Notes: generated by a model from the letters alone, not told the origin. A DNA stretch of 64,000 bases from Dipteris shenzhenensis (GCA_047967505.1 CM106540.1); one strand, 5' to 3'; shown: positions 23,679 through 33,499, counted from the first letter of the stretch. Made by a program: numbers and translations.

Positions 23679-23983
23679 GGGGGGGGATCAGGTACGGAAG
23701 CATTCTTTTATCTTAATTATTAATCAAGCTAGAAATATGAGAAGTAATAGATTGTATTTAACTGTGTGAATTTTGTCTTTATTTCTTGGGCTATTTGACA
23801 AGTTATAGTTTTGAAATGGAACTTGCACACATGTTGATAAGTTCTCTTTCTCCTTTGATTGTAGATTGGCCTGAAAATCATAACTTTACTTTTTACAAGC
23901 TATCACTTGAGGACATATTTCTTATAGATTATTTTGGTGGAGCAAAGCCCCTCTCTGTAGTTGATTATTTGAAATCATATTAA
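14251..23983 (+). CDS. CREG: CREG-like secreted protein (PNPOx-like fold), five exons
   Basis: Exons 14251-14420, 14636-14671, 14773-14974, 15054-15132 and 23865-23983 join in frame to 201 residues, close to the usual family length. All four introns have GT..AG ends (215, 101, 79 and 8732 nt). Residues 1-30 form a signal peptide with a hydrophobic core (TCIFLLVLF). Family blocks follow: RPDPNDAHKMARWLVASNSW, STISLHLKGAPWGNVVDFSDG split over two junctions, GIPYFYLTMLDPTP, CAKITLYG, ALFSKHPQMK, then DWPENHNFTFYKL and DIFLIDYFGGAKPL. Three N-glycosylation sequons (N81, N143, N169) fit passage through the secretory route. CREG proteins share the FMN-binding split-barrel fold but are not proven oxidases; animal CREG1 is a secreted/lysosomal glycoprotein, and the plant role is poorly known. 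No stop or frameshift was found, so it is probably functional. The start codon is the first in frame and precedes the signal peptide. Confidence 0.93.
14636..14671 (+). CDS. CREG: CREG-like gene, exon 2 (36-nt micro-exon)
   Basis: The acceptor is TGCAG ending at 14635 and the donor is a consensus GTAAGT at 14672. The exon supplies one base of Ser57, eleven codons (TISLHLKGAPW) and two bases of Gly69. The flanking phases fit exactly. At 36 nt it is easily missed by gene finders. Confidence 0.9.
14773..14974 (+). CDS. CREG: CREG-like gene, exon 3
   Basis: The acceptor is GAGGCAG ending at 14772 and the donor is GTATTC at 14975. Encodes the core of the fold, from the end of Gly69 to Gln136, with NVVDFSDG, IPYFYLT and the three Cys of the KCSVT, GTCGS and RCAK blocks. 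Confidence 0.93.
15054..15132 (+). CDS. CREG: CREG-like gene, exon 4
   Basis: The acceptor is TTGTTGTAG ending at 15053 and the donor is GTATCT at 15133. Encodes residues 137-162 plus one base of Asp163, with the AALFSKHPQMK block. The 79-nt intron before it also reads openly in another frame, but that translation does not fit the family. Confidence 0.9.
15255..16150 (-). mobile_element. LINE 3' fragment (RT end and zf-RVT), antisense in CREG intron 4
   Basis: Minus-strand frames give IWKVLHLWLLVRGWLAEW, then CPLCGSSNEDVQHLVWA, the zf-RVT zinc-binding block found at the C-terminus of plant LINE ORF2. A weaker RT thumb-like stretch (ALASALPAKWIERG) lies upstream near 16110. An AATAAAA signal followed by a pyrimidine/A-rich end lies at about 15280-15250 in minus-strand sense, which marks the 3' end. 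The fragment is 5'-truncated, as is usual for LINEs, and broken by stops. Confidence 0.8.
16151..17702. other. intronic sequence, no gene seen
   Basis: A pair of diverged direct repeats (TGAATGCATGTAGTATGGTT near 16792 and TCAATGCATGTAGCATGGTT near 16872) is the only structure noticed. The rest is AT-rich filler of CREG intron 4. Confidence 0.4.
17703..18161 (+). repeat. near-identical tandem duplication, 227 and 232 bp
   Basis: AACTTTGTAACATAACTTGACT starts at 17703 and again at 17930. After that the two units agree base for base through GAAGACATTAGAG, apart from a 5-base CTCTT-type insertion and one substitution near their starts. The high identity implies a recent duplication within CREG intron 4. 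Confidence 0.93.
19957..20130 (+). repeat. ~85-bp tandem duplication
   Basis: GGTTTAGCACTCATCCCTCT..GGTGGTGCCGCATT..CTCTAGTATTTCA occurs twice, starting near 19970 and 20057. The copies differ by a small insertion (GACTTC) and a few bases. It lies in the gypsy-like part of CREG intron 4. Confidence 0.8.
21040..22140 (-). pseudogene. gypsy Gag remnant, antisense in CREG intron 4
   Basis: The minus strand gives MWDDLKAVFMKSFKQKFRKE (about 21850-21790), a match to the retrotransposon Gag core, followed by a Lys/Glu-rich stretch (KEEVDYLRSKEKKDELKNLL). A zinc-knuckle-like CHTYNHPSHIDEEC follows near 21360-21310. Frameshifts and stops are frequent. Sequence from about 18990 to 22640 has similar composition and may belong to the same element, but no pol domain or LTR was found. 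Confidence 0.6.
23398..23680 (+). repeat. compound microsatellite: CA/TGCATG-rich, then (GA)n and a G run
   Basis: CACACA tracts are mixed with TGCATG hexamers from about 23400, followed by an uninterrupted (AG)n at about 23638-23675 and a run of nine or ten G. It ends about 185 bases upstream of the exon 5 acceptor. Reading frames across it (His/Thr-rich and Glu/Arg-rich) are artefacts of the repeat. Confidence 0.95.
23865..23983 (+). CDS. CREG: CREG-like gene, exon 5 (C-terminus)
   Basis: The acceptor is TTTGATTGTAG ending at 23864, with a pyrimidine-rich tract before it. Two bases complete Asp163, then WPENHNFTFYKL, DIFLIDYFGG and a TAA at 23981-23983. This is the expected C-terminus and lies 8.7 kb from exon 4. 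The phase match and block order argue that it belongs to the same gene. Confidence 0.9.
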
Positions 23984-24606
23984 GTTTTACTTTTTGAGAG
24001 CTTGTGTCTAGAAATGCTCATAAATCATAAAGTAATATATATTTAGGATACATATTATATGGTTATGTATCAAGGACTTACTATATTGGTAGCAAATAGC
24101 TTATTACAATACCCATGTTACGTTATGTATTTTGATTATGTAAGTCATTAGTTATTTTACCTTCTCATATTAAGTGCAAGCTAGAAACTAGTGCACAAAT
24201 GAATATGCTATTTGGAAAACCGTCCAAACTTCTTGTAGCTAGTTATGTCATGACTTTTATTTTCTTTTATATATGGTCAAAATCATTGTAATTTTTTGAA
24301 CTACTAATTTAGATATTTTTCCCTGGTGCATAATGACAAAATGTCCTCATTCAAAACATGTTCCTAGAAACTTGAAATAATATTTATCCATTGCAACTTA
24401 TGATTAAATCTTTATGGATTGCTACTTATTATTTATGCATTTCAACTTATGATTAAATCTTTTTGGATTACTTTGATCAAGGTGGAATGAGATCTACCAA
24501 GTTTTGTCAACCATCATAGCTTAGGTTGGAAATTATTTTTGCAAAGTTCTAAAAGATCCATATAATGCAATCTAGGCTTTTCTTAAAATGTGTTTTGGCA
24601 CAAAAG

Positions 24607-24608
<2 letters not shown>

Positions 24609-24663
<55 letters not shown>
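24609..24663 (+). repeat. (GA)n microsatellite
   Basis: About 27 uninterrupted GA dinucleotides lie 600 bases downstream of the CREG-like stop codon, followed by a C/T-rich tract and a run of eight G near 24726. No gene is visible between 24000 and 25550. Confidence 0.95.
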
Positions 24664-24666
<3 letters not shown>

Positions 24667-25551
24667 CAAACAACCCTTGAATGCATAACTCAATATCGTA
24701 GGAGCCTTTTTCTTTTTCTTTTTTTTGGGGGGGGAGGCTTTACATTCAGAAATGCTTCTCTAATCCTAGACTCTCCAATGCCACAAATTGACAATCAGAC
24801 ACACACATGGATAAATTCCAAACTCATACAACACAATGCACCAAATCAATTCCCTTAACTATATGAATCTACAAAACAGATTCTACCATTTCTTCTACTA
24901 GGAATCTAAAGCAATCTCAAGCAACAAACATGATGAGATGGCGGGGTTCCTATGTGCCTGTTAAATAGCTTCAATGGGATCTCATGTGTATCAAGGTTGC
25001 TTGGGTTGCTCGATCAATGTGACTACTTTCACACTCCTCTTGCTCAACACCTTGGGCTAAGCATTGCTGATAGTAGAATCTAGCAACTAGGGCATCAACG
25101 AGACAAGCTAATAGCCTTATCAAGTAAAGTGCCCTTATCCATCAAGCTAGCTTCCTATCCACATTCATGATCGAGAAAATGGTGATATAAGTCCTTCATT
25201 GACTCCTAGAATCAATCTGTGATTTTGGTGCTTGGAATCTTCCTTGACATGTATAGAAATTATCTCTAGATGTCATCTTGTTAGGTCAACCCTTGAATCA
25301 ATTTTTTGACTCACCTACATTTTTTCCACCAAATTCCCTTTCATCTAGGGAACCTAGGAAACCTAGGAAACCTACCCTCTCAAACCTCATTTTGAGATAT
25401 CGATAGAGTTACTTGTCATCTAGTACTTATACCTTTTGGTACCCAATATAATTTTACCTACCCAAACCTAGGTTGGATTTCATATCTACAGCCCCATTTG
25501 GGTTCCCATTCATATCCTTGTTTGGGTTATATGTGAACCCAAGGACCAAGG

Positions 25552-26755
25552 TCTTTAGATTTGGATCCTTATGTATGTCAACATCTAGATCTGGAATGTT
25601 TGATCATTTGCCATCTTGTTCCCCTTATATGGGAACTTACATGTGGGGCAATGATCTCTAACACGCATATGTAAATTTACATTTTCAATATGGAAGGTAG
25701 TAGCAGAATTCAAATCAATAACTTTAAGTGATAAGGCTCATTAGATATTTTTTCATTTTATGTCATAAAACTATGAAAACGATTGTCAAAGTAAGCAATG
25801 ATTGTCTTCCACAAGTCTGTATCCTTGTTTTTCTAAATTATTCTAAATTGTGATTCATAATAAAATTTTGTATGGGTGCAAGAAAGCAGATAAATAGACA
25901 TAAGGAAAACCATTGAATGTAATACAAATCAAGATGCAATATTACTTTATAATTTATGAATGTATTGGAAATACAAAGAAAATCATGATTTTGGTAAAAT
26001 GTTAATTATTTCATGTTAAATGTGTTAATAATGGACTCAAGCAACGCCCCATGCCCCTGTGTTTAAGCTTGCTCTTTGTGTCTCTTACACTATACAAAAG
26101 TAAAAGATCACCCTCCGTTAAGTCCTTGTTCCTAAGGTTGTGACCGAACCATTTCTTTAGATTTGGATCCTTATGTATGTCATCTAGATCTGGACTGTTT
26201 GATCATTTGCCACCTTGTTTCCCTTATATGGGGACTTACAAGTGGGGCAATGATCTCTAACACGCATATGTAAATTTTCATTTTCAATATGGAAGGTAGT
26301 AGCAGAATTCAAATCAATAACTTTAAGTGATAAGGCTCATTAGATATTTTTTCATTTTATGTCATAAAACTATGAAAAGGATTGTCAAAGTAAGCAATGA
26401 TTGTCTTCCACAAGTCTGTATCCTTGTTTGTAAATTATTCTAAATTGTGATTCATAAGAAAATTTTGTATAGGTGCAAGAAAGTAGATAAATAGACACAA
26501 GGAAAACCATTGAATGTAATACAAATCAAGATGCAATATTACTTTATAATTTATGAATGTATTGGAAATACAAAGAAAATCATGATTTTGGTAAAATGTT
26601 AATTAATTCATGTTAACTATGTGTCCACATGGACTCAAGCGCAGCAACCCATGCCCCTATGTTTAAGCTTGCTCTTTATGTCTCTTACACTATACAAAAG
26701 TAAAAGATCACCCTCCTTTAAGTCCTTGTTCCTAAGGTTGTGACCGAACCATTTC
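25552..26755 (-). repeat. ~602-bp tandem duplication covering the end of a gypsy pol
   Basis: TCTTTAGATTTGGATCC starts at 25552 and 26154. The units stay nearly identical through CTTATATGGGnACTTACA, ATATGGAAGGTAGTAGCAG, CACAAGTCTGTATCC and GTAAAAGATCACCCTCC. Each unit ends with about 100 bases encoding the last integrase residues on the minus strand (GDLLLLYSVRDIKSKLKHRG). The outer unit therefore carries an orphan scrap of pol. Differences are a handful of substitutions and small indels, including a CAA loss near 26180. Confidence 0.9.
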
Positions 26756-27330
26756 TTCCATTGTGCTTTTTCAACCTGAAGGCCATATGTGGCTTGACGT
26801 CTTGTTTCATCAAGCTTTTCCAGCTCGATAAGCCTTTTTGGGATGGACTCCTCTAATAGACTCTCTATTACTAGAATTATCATGCTATGCACTACGAACT
26901 CAATGGGCATGATTGCCTCTACCTTGAAGGCTAGGCTAAAGGGGGTACGGTTGGTGGCTACTTTATATGTAGTGCAGTAGGCCCATAATGCCACAGTGAG
27001 TTTTGTTTCCCAGTCGATTTGCTTGGCTTCAACCATTTGGGTCATGATTAAGCAAAACATCTTGTTCAATCTCTCTACTAAGTCTTTAGCCCTAGGGTAA
27101 TAGGATGTGTATGGAAAATCATAAATTCACTTGTCAAGATAGCCGATGGTTTCGTAAAGGAAATGGGTTCCTCTATCAAAGACTAGCTCCAAGGGGAATC
27201 CAAACCTTGTGATTATATTTTTATACAGAAGTTTGGCCATCAATCTTGGCCCTTCCTGTGGCCTTTGGTTTTGCCCATTTTGTGAAACAATCAATGGTGG
27301 ATATGATGGTATGTGTATCATGCCCCTGTA
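26635..27330 (-). pseudogene. gypsy integrase, C-terminal two thirds
   Basis: The minus strand shows LMAKLLYKNIITRFGFPLEL and DRGTHFLYETIGYL (27250-27130), the integrase core. Then come LWAYCTTYKVATNRTPF and EAIMPIEFVV, ending with ELEKLDETRRQA and GDLLLLYSVRDIKSKLKHRG. A frameshift or stop near 27100 separates the two parts. The frame ends at GMGCCA, where the duplicated non-coding segment begins. Confidence 0.88.
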
Positions 27331-27512
27331 CCTTTAGGTATTGGACTTATCAGGCCTATGAAATTGATACCCCACTTCTCAAATGGTTGATTGGTTTGCA
27401 CTCTAATCAATGTCATCATATCGACATCTTGAGACAATTTTTACCATTTCCAAATGAATCTTAGTGTTTAACAAATTAGGCCCATTTTCAAAAGGCATTA
27501 GCCACCATAGGC

Positions 27513-28140
27513 CTACTTGCACTTACATGCCATAATATGTGTGCCAACGTGTCCATCAACAATCCTTGATTGAGCCTCATCAAGTGCTTCTATAAACTCA
27601 TCCTCTTGCACACACTGGCACATGATGCCGTCCTTGGCCTTATGATAGAGTTGGCTAGCTATTAATTGGTATAATGTGGAATCCTTGATGAGCTTGAGGA
27701 ATTTATCTTTGTTAATGGGTTTTTTCAATGGAAACCCATTGGTGAGGAATTGTGTGATGTCCTCATCCCATTCTAGTATCAAGTCTACAAGGAAGAGTGG
27801 GGCATCTAGAAAATTGTCCTCACAACCTGCTAGTGGTTCTCCATTGGGAATATGAGACAAATGATCAGCCAACACATGGTTTTTCCTCTTACAAACTGTG
27901 ATGGTGAAGTCAAATTTGAGAAGAATTAACATCCAATGTGTTATTACATGGCTTGTTGGAGTGCTTGGTGGTCAACAAAGAATACAAACTTGTTTGCTAA
28001 CAAGTAGTGTCTAACCTTTTTGATTGCATATGTCATGGCTAGTCCTTCCCTCTCTATGGTTGTATATTGCTTCAGCATCATTGAGTTGACGGCTTGCAAA
28101 ATAGATTGGGTAGCCCAAATCATTCTCACTTGGCTAAGAC
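27513..28140 (-). pseudogene. gypsy RNase H and linker
   Basis: The minus strand gives YTTIEREGLAMTYAIKKVRH and FFVDHQAL (28080-27950), the gypsy-type RNase H, followed by a tether rich in charged residues (KRKNHVLADHLSHIPNGEP near 27890). It sits between the RT and integrase remnants in the order RT-RNase H-IN of Ty3/gypsy. Confidence 0.85.
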
Positions 28141-28309
28141 AAAATGTACCCTATTGAAAATTTTGAAGCATATATATGGACATGGAATACCAAATCCTAG
28201 TCTAGTTCTCTTATAAATAGTGCGGTAGCCAAGAAAAGTTTAAGGGTATCAAGACTATTGGGCATTCCTCAATCCAAACAAAAGCCACTAGTAACTTGTA
28301 TAATGGACA

Positions 28310-29070
28310 AGCAATGCCTAAATAAAAGAGTTGGTACAATAGCCCATGTGCCCTGTGAAATATTGTACACCCTTAGGATTCACAGGAGGTGGGAAATCCA
28401 AGATGAGCTTGATCTTATTATAGTCTATGGAGATCCCATTATTGGACATGATGTGAAAAATAATTACTTGATGCTTCACCCAAAATTGGTACTTGAGGGG
28501 GTTGAGGGATATGAGATATAGGCGACACCTCTCTAAGACCAATTTGAGGTATTTAAGATGATAATCTCATTTAGAGTTGACACACAAGTCATCAAGGAAG
28601 GATTCTACAAAATCTCTCAAATATTCTTCAAAGGTTGTGATCATCAATCTCTAGAATGTTGTAAAAGCATTGGTGAGCCCGAAGAGCATCATTGTGAACC
28701 ATGGAGTCCATGGAAAACGTTGTTTTATGATGCTGATGGGGCTATAGACACCTAGTTGCAACCATAGAATCCATCAAGAAAGTTGTAGGCTTCTTTTCCC
28801 TCCACCCTTTGCAGCATATGGTCTACAAACAGTAGTGGATCATGGTCTTTTTGCATGGTGGCATTTACTTTTGTTAGGTCAAGACATACTCTAATCTTGC
28901 CAATTATTTTTTAGCATGATGACTATGGGTGATACCGAGTCGGTATGCTCGATCTCATATATGAACCCTATGTCAATTAGGTTTTGTATTTTTTCTCTTA
29001 TATGTCATCACATATTCGGTATTCATGGGTTAAGTTCCTTCCTTGATCAATCTGGAATCATCCATCATAG
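28310..29070 (-). pseudogene. gypsy reverse transcriptase, heavily decayed
   Basis: Minus-strand frames contain IYEIEHTDS near 28950, then DLTKVNATMQKDHDPL and VEGKEAYNFLDGF, then FERCRLYLISLNPLKY-type text (28542-28480). These are the N-terminal palm, central and thumb parts of a gypsy RT. The YLDD catalytic box is not readable. The same motifs occur in better condition at 36260-36866 on the plus strand, so the two elements are relatives. Confidence 0.75.
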
Positions 29071-29769
29071 GATTGGTGTGCTGTAAGACTTTGGGAGGCA
29101 CACCTTTCATGTCTATGTGTTTCTAGGTAAAATAGCCCTTATACTCTAGGAGGAGAATAATCAAAGCATTCTCCTTTAGTTGGATGAGTGGGTGAGGTGG
29201 TCAGTGATATACACCAGTTGAGGCTTAATGCCCTCCAGTGCAAGATTCACCCCCTTTACCTTAGGCGCGGACCATCATAGCCTTGATGGCCAACCTCTTC
29301 CTTTGTCCATTTGGCTTACTAGAAGAGGATCTCTTGGTCTTGGATTATGTAAGCCTTATAGTGGGAAACTCACTTGGCATATATCATCCTTATCATCATC
29401 ATTCTCCTCCATGGTTATATACGGTAAGGGTTTGGTTTGGGCTGATGGTTCCTTAGCTTTGTCTTTGATAGCCTTTTTCCTAGGTGTTTATTCCTCTTTG
29501 CAGTCATAGTGCCTATAAGAGTGGTCACTTGACTAAGTCATATGCCCCAATTGGGTGAGAATTCATGGTGGGAGGGTGTTGCATAGAAATAAAGCAACCA
29601 GTGAAGGTCTAATTTTACCTTCACCTCCCCCTTGCTAACCTTACTAGGCTTGAGCATATTAAACATTTGGAGTGGAGTAACCACTTCTTGCTCCTCTAGA
29701 ATTGTTTTATTAGTATCTCATTCTTAAGGTTTCTTGGATATGTAAATTGCAATAGGTTGCTCTAGAAGA

Positions 29770-30200
29770 TGTTGCCTACCCCAAATACCATGCCCAATTC
29801 CAGAGATGAAGCAAAGAAGATGTTGACGATGGTTGGGATGGATTATGACACCATCCACACTTGCCCTAATGATTGTATTTTGTTTCATCACGAGTATGGC
29901 GATTTGGTTAATTTTCTGGAGTTTGGAGCACGGCACTACAGATAGGACTTGCTAGAGGAGATGATCCCAGTGAAGGTCTTGAGACATTTTCCCATCATCC
30001 CTAGAATACAGCACATGTTCAGATGCAAGTCCATTGTGCAACTGATGACATGGCATGCTACACACCAGTCCCCGATGGCACTTTGAGGATCCATGTAGAT
30101 TGTGCTACTTGGAAGCACATAGACAACATGTGGCCAGACTTTGCAAGGGAGTGACACAATTTACATCTCGGGCTTGCAATGGATGGTGTGAACCCTTTTT
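29770..30200 (+). pseudogene. CACTA (En/Spm) transposase fragment, TNP2-like
   Basis: Plus-strand frames read LPTPNTMPNSRDEAKKML, TCPNDCILFHHEYGDL, then after a TAG near 29942 IPVKVLRHFPIIPRIQHMF and LMTWHATHQSP. After a frameshift near 30075 they read WKHIDNMWPDFA and HLGLAMDGVNPF. These blocks in this order identify the Transposase_21/TNP2 domain of plant CACTA transposons. One or more stops and the frameshift make it non-functional. No CACTA terminal repeats were found. Confidence 0.87.
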
Positions 30201-30309
30201 TGTTATGCTTTAAATCTGATCAAGTGGGTATTGGTGGCCAAGGATATCAGGAATTGATGTTTATTGGCACTTCATCAAGATGGATCTACCACTCTTCCTT
30301 CCATTGCTC

Positions 30310-30561
30310 AATTAGCTAGACAACATTAGGATCCACAATACCCAAGTGCACAAATTTGTAACTATATCTCTTGTGTGGCACTAGTGGTTTTTTCCATTTG
30401 GCAATTTGGCTTTTGCACAACTCTAAAAGATTAAGCCACATTGTGGTGGTTTCAGTGGCCTTGACTACTAGTAATCGTTCAATTAACTGAAGCAAATTTG
30501 CAAAGTAGTTTAGCATAGTTTGAGCAATCAGACAGGGAGGTTTAGTGACTTGAACCATCAA
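30310..30561 (-). pseudogene. open frame of likely retroelement origin, unrecognised
   Basis: An 81-codon minus-strand frame (QTMLNYFANLLQLIERLLVV, TTTMWLNLLELCKSQ) ends before the CACTA fragment. Its composition is that of a real protein rather than a random frame, and it lies among antisense gypsy scraps. I cannot assign a domain. Confidence 0.3.
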
Positions 30562-30640
30562 TGCTCATTGTTATACTCTGTAAGTGTGTCTTTGGTGCTA
30601 TACTTTGGCTGTGACTGTGAGGTTGAACTCATGGTAGAAT

Positions 30641-30823
30641 GGCCATAACAAAAACCCTCTATACAAAGGTAATCTACAAGGATGACATGTGCAAGGGGCT
30701 AGGAATGGCCATAAAAAGAAACCTCTATATGAAGGTAATCTATAAGGATGACATGTGCAATGCCCATAAAAAGAAACCTCTATAGACAGGTAATCCATAG
30801 GGATGACATGTGTAAGGGGCTAG
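30641..30823 (+). repeat. three-copy tandem repeat of 55-66 bp
   Basis: GCCATAAnAAnAAACCTCTATA..AGGTAATCTAnAAGGATGACATGTGCAA starts near 30642, 30708 and 30762. The first and third units end with GGGGCTAG; the second lacks it, which accounts for the shorter spacing. Confidence 0.85.
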
Positions 30824-31429
30824 TACCTTGAAGGCTAGGAAGTAGATGCCACATTCAAATCATTTGTTAGTTCCATCTCCATGGTTTGGTAGTTAAGTCT
30901 AAAGTCCTCCCTACCTGGACTGGTGCATAAAATATTCTTTGAAATGAGCATGGCCATGGGAAAGATTGCAACGGTAGTGGGAAATGGCTTAGCAAAGGGT
31001 ATTCAAGGCCACGGTGAACTTGGAGAGGAGGAGCTAGTTGGAGAAATAGTGGGGCTAGGGATAACCCCAAATGGTGGGCACTCAGTCTCCAGCATAAGTA
31101 AGGTCGGGAAATCAACTTGTCATTGGAAACTAGTGCTAGTAGTGGGCTAGGTGCTAGCTTGTTTGGTTCCTTGGCAGACAACTATCTTGGAGTCCATACT
31201 CTTTGTTGATGGAATGCACACAGTTCATAGGGTTTGGGAAGCATATCGATGGCCTCCTAAACCTACAGGCTCATCCTCATCATCCATCATGCATCAACGT
31301 GGCCTTTTGTTTGGGTGCTCATTTGGTATCGAGCACATTTGCATCAATTTTTCAATCTTCTCAAGAGTATTTATTTGGTCCTAGAACACTTCATTTTCTA
31401 CCTTGAAATTTTGACCTAAAGCCAAGCAA

Positions 31430-31890
31430 ATTCTTCTGAGGTGGTGGTGGCTCTAATGTTGCCTCTTATTTTTGAAGACCTCCCTACTTCTGGGCCTCTA
31501 TTAGTTCTATCTCTATGGCCTGTAGAGAAGTTTGATGCTCCTAGGCTTGGAGGGTCAGGGTTACGTTATCGGCTTGGAGCTTCTCGTGGGTGTCTATAAG
31601 AGACAGGAAAGCCATTTGCAATGCAGTGAGGATAGTGTCATGGCTACTCAATGTAAAATCATCAATTCTTTGGTTAGGGTTTCAAAAATACCATTCATGA
31701 AATGAGTGCCTAGATAGCTCAAATTCAATTGAACATCCATATCCATAAAGGATCTTTTTGAATAAAAACTTGGCCATGCTCTGTTAGCCAAGTTATGTAT
31801 GAGTTCCTTGGCTTTAGCCCATTTAGCTACATAATCAACAATAATAAATTTGTTTTGGGTTGTATTGTGTGATAGTCTTTAAAAAACCAA
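31430..31890 (-). pseudogene. gypsy scraps: coiled-coil stretch and integrase core fragment
   Basis: The minus strand holds an integrase-like block near 31880-31690 (AKWAKAKELIHNLANRAWPS, GTHFMNGIFETL) and then a coiled-coil-like stretch (HEKLQADNVTLTLQAQEHQT, near 31600-31500) of the kind seen in some gypsy Gag proteins. Both are short and broken, and their order is abnormal, so this is rearranged debris. Confidence 0.5.
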
Positions 31891-31934
31891 TGAAATCCAA
31901 GCCTTGTCATTGAAATGCTTCCCATGGTTGGCTT

Positions 31935-32430
31935 GGTTGAAGCAGCATATGAGGTTGAGGAAGTAATCAGCCAGTTCACTGATAAAGATCACAACAAACA
32001 CAAAGAGCATGGGCATCTCGGAACAAAATCCATGGATCCTAATATGCCACAGTCTTGGCATAACAAGGACGATGATCTCATCGTTGCCGGGGTTCCCCAA
32101 GGAAAGGGATTCAAAGAAAGATGAGCGAAGAGAAAATGGAGAAATTCAATAAGTTTTGTATCCTCAATAGCAAGGAGATGCAAAACTGGATTGAGAGATA
32201 TGAAGAGGCCAAAGCAGAAAGAATAAATGTGAGGATGAGATTCAGAGTCTTACATAGGTGAGCGCAACCATATCCATGGAATCTTTCCCTTGTCTCAAAA
32301 GACATGTCACTTGATTGGCTACAACATGCTCTTTGTAAAGCCGAACATGATGGAGAGACAATAACCGAGTGCGAGTGAGAGTTTGCAATAGCATGTATGA
32401 TGCATGTAAGTTTCTTACCTTTTGACGTAA
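31935..32430 (+). pseudogene. possible CACTA downstream coding remnant
   Basis: The plus strand reads EEVISQFTDKDHNKHKEHGH and WHNKDDDLIVAGVPQGKGF, then in another frame EKMEKFNKFCILNSKEMQNW and IERYEEAKAERINVRMRF. The latter is loosely like the region downstream of TNP2 in CACTA elements, and the strand agrees with the TNP2 fragment at 29770. The assignment is weak. Confidence 0.3.
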
Positions 32431-32485
32431 TTAAGTTATTCATGGAAACAACGCTATAAAATGCATCGTCATTGTTTTTGTTAAC

Positions 32486-32792
32486 TGTAGTTCATAGGAA
32501 GGAGCATGGAGTATAGGATGAGCAAAATGGTAGGACTAGCTTCCTTGGTGCCACATTGGCCCAAGTGCTTGTAAATATGAAGAGAGATATGAAAGAGACA
32601 GATTAGGGTTGGCCCTCCCTTCAAAAGGCACCATGTATAAAAGGCCAAGTCTTTGACTTTGGTCTTCATTGTTGTATGCATTACAAGCTCTCTCTTTGCT
32701 CATGTGTTGAGATTGTGGATTTCTTGTTCTCTTTGTAGCCTTTGGTGTTGCCATAGACTCCCATTCACCTTCTTCTTCTTCTTCATTCCTTT

Positions 32793-32830
<38 letters not shown>

Positions 32831-32999
32831 ACCCCTTCCCCTCGGTGGAACCCCATTGCAACGATCCGATAGGCACTCGAGTGACACATGTGAAAGCTTC
32901 GCAATGCAAGGCTCCCAGAAGGAGTAGCACGAGAGCGAGGAGCTCCATCGACACACATCTAGCTTCCCCACGACACGTGTGTCTCTGCAAGACCACACA
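32486..32999 (+). mobile_element. 5' LTR of a gypsy element
   Basis: It begins TGTAGTTCATAGG and ends CCACACA. It contains a TATA box (TGTATAAAAGG, 32634-32644), an uninterrupted (CT)n at about 32795-32828, and is followed directly by a primer-binding site. The downstream order leader-Gag-RT on the same strand supports a 5' LTR. The start is less certain than the end, because no second LTR is available for comparison. Confidence 0.65.
32634..32644 (+). promoter_or_regulatory. TATA box of the gypsy LTR
   Basis: TGTATAAAAGG lies about 150 bases into the LTR and ahead of a pyrimidine-rich stretch, as in plant LTR promoters. It would drive the genomic RNA. Confidence 0.55.
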
Positions 33000-33003
33000 T
33001 TTT

Positions 33004-33021
33004 TGGTGCCACTGCCAAGGA
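33004..33021 (+). other. gypsy primer-binding site
   Basis: TGGTGCCACTGCCAAGGA lies four bases after the LTR end. It is a diverged form of the TGGCGCCGTTGCCGGGGA-type site that many plant gypsy elements use. Confidence 0.65.
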
Positions 33022-33239
33022 TTACGAGGTATGCTTTTGTGTTTGTTTAGCATCGTCCCATAAACCACCCATTGCACATTGCTTTAGGCTTTTTTAGTGG
33101 AGATTAGGAGTGGAAAAAGAGTAATTTTAGAGTAGAAAGGCTCATTTTTCACGTTTCTATCCATAGAGCTATTTTGATGCATTTGAGCTTGTTTGTTATA
33201 GTTTTTTTATGTTTGTTGATTCATGTAGGTAGTGAGAGT

Positions 33240-33480
33240 GACTGGTAAGCTAGTTGCAGTGTCAAATCCAACAAGAAACACGTGAAAATGATGATTTGAG
33301 AAAAAATTTGAAGTGGTTTTGTGTGCTTGATAGTCCAACTTGTAGAAATCACTTGTTTGTGTGTCAAAAAGTATTGTCTTCTATTGTTTTTTGTTTGTTG
33401 TAGGTATTTTAGGTCCCTCTCAACCCTAACACTTCATAGTCTGAATAGAAACCTCTAGATCTTCATAAATCCCCAAAAAA
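33240..33480 (+). mobile_element. conserved gypsy leader block
   Basis: Carries AAATGATGATT, TTTGAAGTGGTTTTGTGTG, AGAAATCACTTG, CAAAAAGT, GTAGGTATTTTAGGT and AATAGAAACCTC in the same order as the antisense stretch 11620-11830. It lies between PBS and Gag, so it is untranslated leader. Its function is unknown. Confidence 0.55.
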
Positions 33481-33499
33481 TTGATCAATGAATGTGTGT

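Noticed and set aside
23361-23723. His/Thr/Cys-rich and Glu/Arg-rich open frames on both strands
   Set aside because: They arise from the CA, TGCATG and GA microsatellites. No frame has a non-repeat coding region. The same applies to frames at 24565-24858, 32700-33077 and 48420-48687.
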